A DNA stretch of 64,000 nt. Source: Bacillota bacterium. Its GTDB lineage: Bacteria > Bacillota > Clostridia > Clostridiales > Clostridiaceae. Shown here piece by piece: positions 61,001 to 64,000 of the stretch (position 1 is the first letter of the stretch; each line of letters starts with the position of its first letter). Below the pieces are notes generated by a model. That model saw only the letters and a program-made list of their open reading frames with translations, had not been told where the DNA came from and did not search any database. Where the stretch lies: the NCBI GenBank assembly GCA_017861315.1, contig JAGFXP010000003.1, forward strand, positions 1-64,000. Reading direction: 5' to 3'. Position numbers and translations under genes: made by a program.

Positions 61001-61521
61001 ACGACACCTCGGATGCCTCACAGAACAAGACCGCTGAAGCCCTTTCCGGGATCAGCGGAGTAAACTCGGTCAGCTTCAGGAACAACACTTACCTGGACTT
61101 CGGGAAAACGATGGCCAGCATAAACGCCGTAGTCCTGGTGCTGATAGTATCCGCTGGCGTCCTGGCCTTCGTCGTCATATTCAACCTGACGAACATAAAC
61201 ATTAACGAAAGAAGGCGCGAACTTGCCACAATCAAGCTCCTGGGCTTCTACAACCCCGAGCTTGCAGCCTATGTGTACAGGGAGAACATCATACTCACCC
61301 TCATAGGCAGCATCACGGGCATAGGCCTTGGAATACTGCTCACAACGCTTGTCATCAATACGGCTGAAACAAATGTAATGATGTTCTACAGGGGCATAAA
61401 TCCAATTTATTACCTCTATGCAATACTGCTTACCATGGCCTTCTCAGCGGTTGTAAACCTGGCCATGTACGGAAAATTCGACAAGATAGACATGATAGAA
61501 TCCCTTAAGAGCGCTGAATAG
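58096..61521 (+). CDS. FtsX-like permease with long coiled-coil insertion
   Basis: ATG 58096 (MGNTFFKNLFRDIKKT) just after the ATPase stop; only a weak GAGTGG precedes it. About 1141 residues. N-terminal helix near 19-37; an external domain to about 255; a long Ala/Glu/Gln-rich coiled coil about 260-585 that includes 14-residue repeats; FtsX helix block about 615-750 with FKALGYSRGAIVSHY; a second external domain; final FtsX block about 1010-1135 with IKLLGFYNPELAAYVYRENI. Two FtsX domains and a long extracytoplasmic coil suggest a machine that reaches across the envelope. The substrate is unknown; it could be a peptide or lipid. Confidence 0.88.
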   Translation: MGNTFFKNLFRDIKKTISRFLSILVIIAVGVSFYAGIRASSPDMKVSGDKYFTDTNLMDFKLISTLGITEADVEEFKKVSGVTAVEGSRSVDAVTVKDQVSLVLNVNSLPTEGGINQIKIVQGRKPSDAGEAIVEENFFREQKLSLGGKIALESGNDTDLKDTLQTTEFTVVGTAESPLYVSEQRQLSSVGNGSVKGFVYILPEVFKSGVFTEAYVLCKSAASDSSLTDNAAYKESTGSIKAALKNLGIERAQLRKDDLLAEANAKISDAEEELAAARLEAADKFADARAQLQSGRDQIAQGWADLEASREQAAQGQAELDAAREQAAQGRADLEASREQVAQGQAELDEQVAAFNIQKAAAEPQLQQAEEQLAAGEKQLADQKAAAAQSISSGMEANLAALKTQLDADPANAALAAQYAALSQIYENDVYGRDFDTMYSLLSQDGALSQIDGQTNISSIKAQFDAGEAALEASRQQLEAQKAQLASAEEQLASAQAQLDSAEEQIIAGEAALDAGDEQIAAGQAELDAGYEQMAQAETDLEAGEAEINDNESLLADEEAKAAGKFEDAEAEIQKGRAKLSDIKDPDFYALGRSENVGYETYRQDGDRINSIGKVFPLIFFLVAALVSLTTMTRMVQEKRIEIGTFKALGYSRGAIVSHYLIYALSASLVGSIIGIAIGFNLFPRLILNAYSSLYTIPDKLYPFNTWLALQSSVIAVFLTVIAAVASALDELREVPASLMRPKPPKSGKKILLERIPLVWRKLSFTKKVTARNIFRYKQRLFMTVIGIAACTGLMITGFGLKGAIIGSAENQFNKIYKYDMVTTLTSTVNSYEKSKIEESLSSDSNFKSYLFAYSKNASAIKETGGSEDAYVVVPEYEDGLNSYIELTTGRESLKLSDDGAIITKKFSNLIGKGVGDTFELKINDMTVQVKVAAVTEHYIQHYIYMSPAYYKALTGGDVQYNSFYGLLNDTSDASQNKTAEALSGISGVNSVSFRNNTYLDFGKTMASINAVVLVLIVSAGVLAFVVIFNLTNININERRRELATIKLLGFYNPELAAYVYRENIILTLIGSITGIGLGILLTTLVINTAETNVMMFYRGINPIYYLYAILLTMAFSAVVNLAMYGKFDKIDMIESLKSAE
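58993..59142 (+). repeat. 42-bp tandem repeats within the permease gene
   Basis: Three and a half copies of a 42-bp unit encode AQG-x-A-x-L-x-A-x-REQ. Units 1 and 3, and 2 and 4, are more alike than neighbours, so the true period is 84 bp. The units are in-frame heptad pairs. Such repeats can change in number by slippage and so alter the coil length. Confidence 0.8.
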
Positions 61522-61548
61522 CAGTGCGGCGGCGCTCTTAACTTTTTA
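61505..61548 (+). terminator. Terminator at the end of the permease gene
   Basis: TTAAGAGCGC pairs perfectly with GCGCTCTTAA across 17 bases and is followed by CTTTTTATT. It overlaps the stop codon. Confidence 0.75.
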
Positions 61549-61577
61549 TTGCCGCGCATGACTTAATGTGTTATAAT
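61549..61577 (+). promoter_or_regulatory. Promoter of the small membrane protein
   Basis: -35 TTGCCG (61549-61554), 17-base spacer, -10 TATAAT (61572-61577). Confidence 0.65.
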
Positions 61578-61637
61578 TTAATTGTTATATTTTATGTTTT
61601 ATTCTGAATATTATTTATTATTAAAGGGGATGTTGAT

Positions 61638-61880
61638 TTGAGACAAGTCAAATACAATAAACAAAAACTGGTAAAATTTAACGAGTTACTGAGCAAGGTT
61701 CTGACCGGTGCGTGCGTGTTCTGGGCACTTCTATGGGTATTTGCAAGCGTTAAATTTATTTCAACTGGCGATTATATAGGTCTGGCACCTGCATTCTTAT
61801 TCGGAAGCCCTGCCATCGTATGGATGTACTACAGATACACCGTTCACAAAAAAAAATCCACTAAAGCAATAGCAGAATAA
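61638..61880 (+). CDS. Small membrane protein (80 aa)
   Basis: TTG start at 61638 behind AGGGGATG. Two hydrophobic segments, about 23-43 and 50-66, with a basic N terminus (RQVKYNKQKLVKFNE) and C terminus (HKKKSTKAIAE). No family recognised. It has its own promoter and terminator. Confidence 0.7.
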   Translation: MRQVKYNKQKLVKFNELLSKVLTGACVFWALLWVFASVKFISTGDYIGLAPAFLFGSPAIVWMYYRYTVHKKKSTKAIAE

Positions 61881-61897
61881 ACAAGGAATACCCTGAG

Positions 61898-61937
61898 CTG
61901 CAGTATATTTGGATGACAAATTTACTGCAGTTTTTTT
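61898..61937 (+). terminator. Terminator after the 80-aa gene
   Basis: CTGCAGTA-TATTTG pairs with CAAATT-TACTGCAG, then a seven-T run. Confidence 0.85.
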
Positions 61938-61966
61938 ATTACATATTCTGAAAAGGGGTGGAATCA

Positions 61967-62659
61967 ATGCTTTCAGAACCGTTAATCATAGCAGTCGCAC
62001 CCGGCATAGCACTGGCTCTCATAGCCTATCTCACAGACTGGCACGACAGGGAGCCTGTCAGACTGCTCTTAATGCTTTTCGCCATAGGTTTCATAGCAGT
62101 CATACCAACGGCAATCATCGAACAGACCCTCCTTGTTTTCAATCCATTTACCGGCCTGCTGTCAATTGCGTTTATCGCCTTCCTAGTCGCAGGCTTAACC
62201 GAGGAGCTTGTAAAGCGCAAGGTGGTAACTCGCTTTGCGCTTTACAGGCCGGAATTCAACGAGAAGCTTGACGGGATAATCTATTCCGTATTCGTGGCTC
62301 TAGGCTTTGCTACAGCAGAAAACATAGAGTACGTTGTATTTGCCTTTGCATCAAATCCATATGTAGGGATCTACAGGGGCGTTGTCTCCGTTCCGGCCCA
62401 CATGCTTTTTGCCATTACCATGGGTTACTACATCTCTCTTTCGAAATTCAGCACCGAGCAGGGACTAAAGAGCGCCTACCTCAGAAAGGCACTCACTGTG
62501 CCCGCTCTGCTGCACGGAATTTTCGATTTCATCCTGATGTCACAGATGGACATTGTCTTGCTGGCATTCATACCTTTCATATTATACCTGTGGGTGGCCA
62601 ACATGAAAAAACTGAACTCTTACTATAAGGATTCAAAAAATAACCACCACCTCCGATAA
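61967..62659 (+). CDS. PrsW-family intramembrane metalloprotease
   Basis: ATG 61967 behind AAGGGGTGG; 230 residues, about seven helices. The family glutamate motif is AGLTEELVKRKVV, followed by GFATAENIEYVV and VPAHMLFAITMGYY, which carry the conserved EN.EY and H residues. PrsW in Bacillus cleaves anti-sigma factor RsiW; here the target is not in the window. Confidence 0.88.
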   Translation: MLSEPLIIAVAPGIALALIAYLTDWHDREPVRLLLMLFAIGFIAVIPTAIIEQTLLVFNPFTGLLSIAFIAFLVAGLTEELVKRKVVTRFALYRPEFNEKLDGIIYSVFVALGFATAENIEYVVFAFASNPYVGIYRGVVSVPAHMLFAITMGYYISLSKFSTEQGLKSAYLRKALTVPALLHGIFDFILMSQMDIVLLAFIPFILYLWVANMKKLNSYYKDSKNNHHLR

Positions 62660-62717
62660 TTGCATCCGAACAATTAAGACGATTCGTTTTTTGCAATTTT
62701 CTATCGAAAAATACTTG

Positions 62718-62746
62718 TTGATATTATTGTCAAAAGAAGGTATTAT
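62718..62746 (+). promoter_or_regulatory. Promoter of the NlpC/P60-like gene
   Basis: -35 TTGATA (62718-62723), 17-base spacer, -10 TATTAT (62741-62746). Confidence 0.6.
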
Positions 62747-62783
62747 TAATGAATATGGTTACTTTATCTGAGGTGAAAATCAC

Positions 62784-63353
62784 ATGAAAAAAACAAAAGA
62801 TGTATATATTCTGCTTACTCATACAGGCTCGTTACTGTCTAATATGATAAAGCTTTATACAAAAGAACCTTACAGTCATGTCTCTATATCCTTTGACGAG
62901 AATCTGAAGGAGGTATACAGCTTCGGACGGAAGAAACCTCGTAATCCGCTTATAGCAGGATTCATAATGGAGGATATACAAAAGGGCACCTATTCCATCT
63001 TCACAGAAACAACTTATGCCCTTTACACCTTTTCTGTTGATGATGAGCAATACGGAAGGCTTCGCGAGTGCATCAGCCTTTTTGAAAACATGAAAGACAA
63101 ATCCAGCTACAACCTTCTGGGGCTTCTGGGAATAATTCTCGGCTATCCCATAAACAGGACAAACTCCTATTTCTGTTCCCAGTTCATAGCCTGCCTGTTT
63201 GAACGCAGCGGCATCGAAATATTCGACAAACCTTTCGGTCTGGTAACGCCCAAGGATTTCAGGACAAGCCGGTCACTGAAGCTTTTGAAATCAGGAAAGC
63301 TCACTCTCTTCAACTCCGAGCTTCCTTTGGAAAGTGCTGTTTACATGAATTAA
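62784..63353 (+). CDS. Permuted NlpC/P60 (YiiX/LRAT-like) cysteine hydrolase
   Basis: 189 residues from ATG 62784 behind GAGGTG. A His in YSHVSISFDENL comes before a Cys in NSYFCSQFIACLFERSG. This His-before-Cys order marks the circularly permuted papain-like fold seen in YiiX, LRAT and related proteins, which are amidases or acyl hydrolases. There is no signal peptide, so it is cytoplasmic. The substrate is unknown. Confidence 0.75.
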   Translation: MKKTKDVYILLTHTGSLLSNMIKLYTKEPYSHVSISFDENLKEVYSFGRKKPRNPLIAGFIMEDIQKGTYSIFTETTYALYTFSVDDEQYGRLRECISLFENMKDKSSYNLLGLLGIILGYPINRTNSYFCSQFIACLFERSGIEIFDKPFGLVTPKDFRTSRSLKLLKSGKLTLFNSELPLESAVYMN

Positions 63354-63391
63354 AGAGACTATGATACTTAAGTATCATAGTCTCTTTTTTA
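63351..63391. terminator. Bidirectional terminator
   Basis: AAAGAGACTATGATACTT pairs perfectly with AAGTATCATAGTCTCTTT and is followed by a T run. It overlaps both flanking stop codons. Confidence 0.9.
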
Positions 63392-64000
63392 TTGCACTGT
63401 TTCAAGGTATTCGTCATAGGTCATCTGCTTGTCCACTACTCCGGAATCCTTTATCTCTATTATCCTGTTGGCTATAGTCTGTATGAACTGGTGGTCATGG
63501 GATGCGAAGAGCACTACGCTCTTGTAGTCGCACAAACCATTGTTCACTGCTGTAATGGATTCAAGGTCCAGATGGTTTGTAGGCTGATCAAGTATAAGCA
63601 CGTTCGCGCTGCTCAGCATCATCTTTGAAAGCATGCATCGCACTCTCTCTCCTCCGGAAAGAACCTTTGCCTTCTTCAGCGCCTCTTCTCCCGAGAAGAG
63701 CATCCTTCCAAGGAATCCCCTGAGGTAGCTCTCTGATTTTTCTTCCGAGTACTGCCTCATCCAGTCAACCAGGTTAAGGTCGACATCATTGAAATATTCC
63801 GAGTTGTCCTTAGGGAAATAGGCCCTCGTTATTGTAACTCCCCATTTATACTCACCGCTGTCAGGCTCCATTTCACCTGCCAGTATCTTGAACAGTGTTG
63901 TTATTCCGATCTCCTCGCCCACGAAAGCTATCTTGTCGTCCTTGTTGACCATGAAAGTCACATCGTTCAGGACCTTTACTCCGTCTATTGTCTTTGACAG
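63389..64000 (-). CDS. ABC-F ATPase C-terminal part, cut by the right edge
   Basis: The frame is open to the right edge (the first visible codons read LSKTIDGVKVLNDVTFM), so only the C-terminal nucleotide-binding domain is seen. Walker A reads FVGEEIGITTLFKIL with no lysine. WGVTITRAYFPKDNSEYF, LSGGERVRCMLSKMML and LILDQPTNHLDLESI are clear. These are typical of the YbiT/YkpA type of ribosome-associated ABC-F proteins. The missing lysine may be normal for the second domain in this subfamily. Confidence 0.85.
   Translation of the reverse strand: MSKTIDGVKVLNDVTFMVNKDDKIAFVGEEIGITTLFKILAGEMEPDSGEYKWGVTITRAYFPKDNSEYFNDVDLNLVDWMRQYSEEKSESYLRGFLGRMLFSGEEALKKAKVLSGGERVRCMLSKMMLSSANVLILDQPTNHLDLESITAVNNGLCDYKSVVLFASHDHQFIQTIANRIIEIKDSGVVDKQMTYDEYLETVQ

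Overview
The window looks like a chromosomal segment of an anaerobic Bacillota (class Clostridia). This rests on strong GGAGG ribosome sites, frequent TTG/GTG starts, classic T-box, lysine, preQ1-I and FMN riboswitches, U-tract terminators, and peptide- and amino-acid-oriented genes. A peptide-fermenting Tissierellia/Sedimentibacter-like organism would fit, but the genus is a guess. I found no rRNA, tRNA, CRISPR array, prophage or intact insertion sequence.

Layout. 1-1930: A+T-rich accessory stretch (membrane protein cut by the left edge, truncated acetyltransferase, small membrane proteins). 1940-9008: CHASE4-PAS-GGDEF-EAL protein, a 1-kb gene-free stretch with hairpins, a solute-binding-like protein, a nucleoside kinase, a TspO-family protein. 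9207-17333: cold-shock gene, a duplicated HNH-like protein, aldolase/aldo-keto reductase pair, flavin oxidoreductase with a Crp/Fnr regulator, IMP dehydrogenase. 17382-25467: von Willebrand protein, acyltransferase/esterase pair, glycerophosphodiesterase/AEC transporter pair, cysteine synthase. 25577-31493: lysine-riboswitch permease, T-box serS, preQ1-riboswitch queDECF. 31504-40474: kynureninase with MarR, second cold-shock gene, exonuclease III, peptide transporter with two Xaa-Pro peptidases and an XRE-cupin regulator, a GreA paralogue. 40565-52109: three aromatic amino-acid operons. 52298-56664: FMN-riboswitch ribD-ribE-ribBA-ribH plus a HAD phosphatase. 56727-64000: TetR-ABC-FtsX exporter, small membrane protein, PrsW protease, NlpC/P60-like protein, ABC-F ATPase cut by the right edge.

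The standout system is 40.6-52.1 kb. Three consecutive operons (aroF-tyrA-pheA-aroE-aroK; aroF-aroB-aroE; tyrA-aroA-aroC) each begin with the same cassette: a promoter, a 56-62 codon leader ORF with a strong ribosome site and a dense run of Phe/Tyr/Trp codons, and a near-identical intrinsic terminator just before the first gene. This looks like peptide-based attenuation of aromatic synthesis by a leader family I do not recognise. The operons also carry reciprocal gene scars: a pheA tail fused behind aroC in one, and an aroC tail in front of pheA in another. That implies duplication of an ancestral tyrA-aroA-aroC-pheA block followed by complementary loss.

Function. Together the aromatic genes cover DAHP synthesis to chorismate and on to prephenate dehydrogenation and dehydration, but dehydroquinase (aroD) and chorismate mutase are not in the window. 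The riboflavin operon includes a HAD hydrolase well placed to be the otherwise missing phosphatase of that pathway. Much of the rest concerns peptide and amino-acid uptake and nutrient-responsive control.
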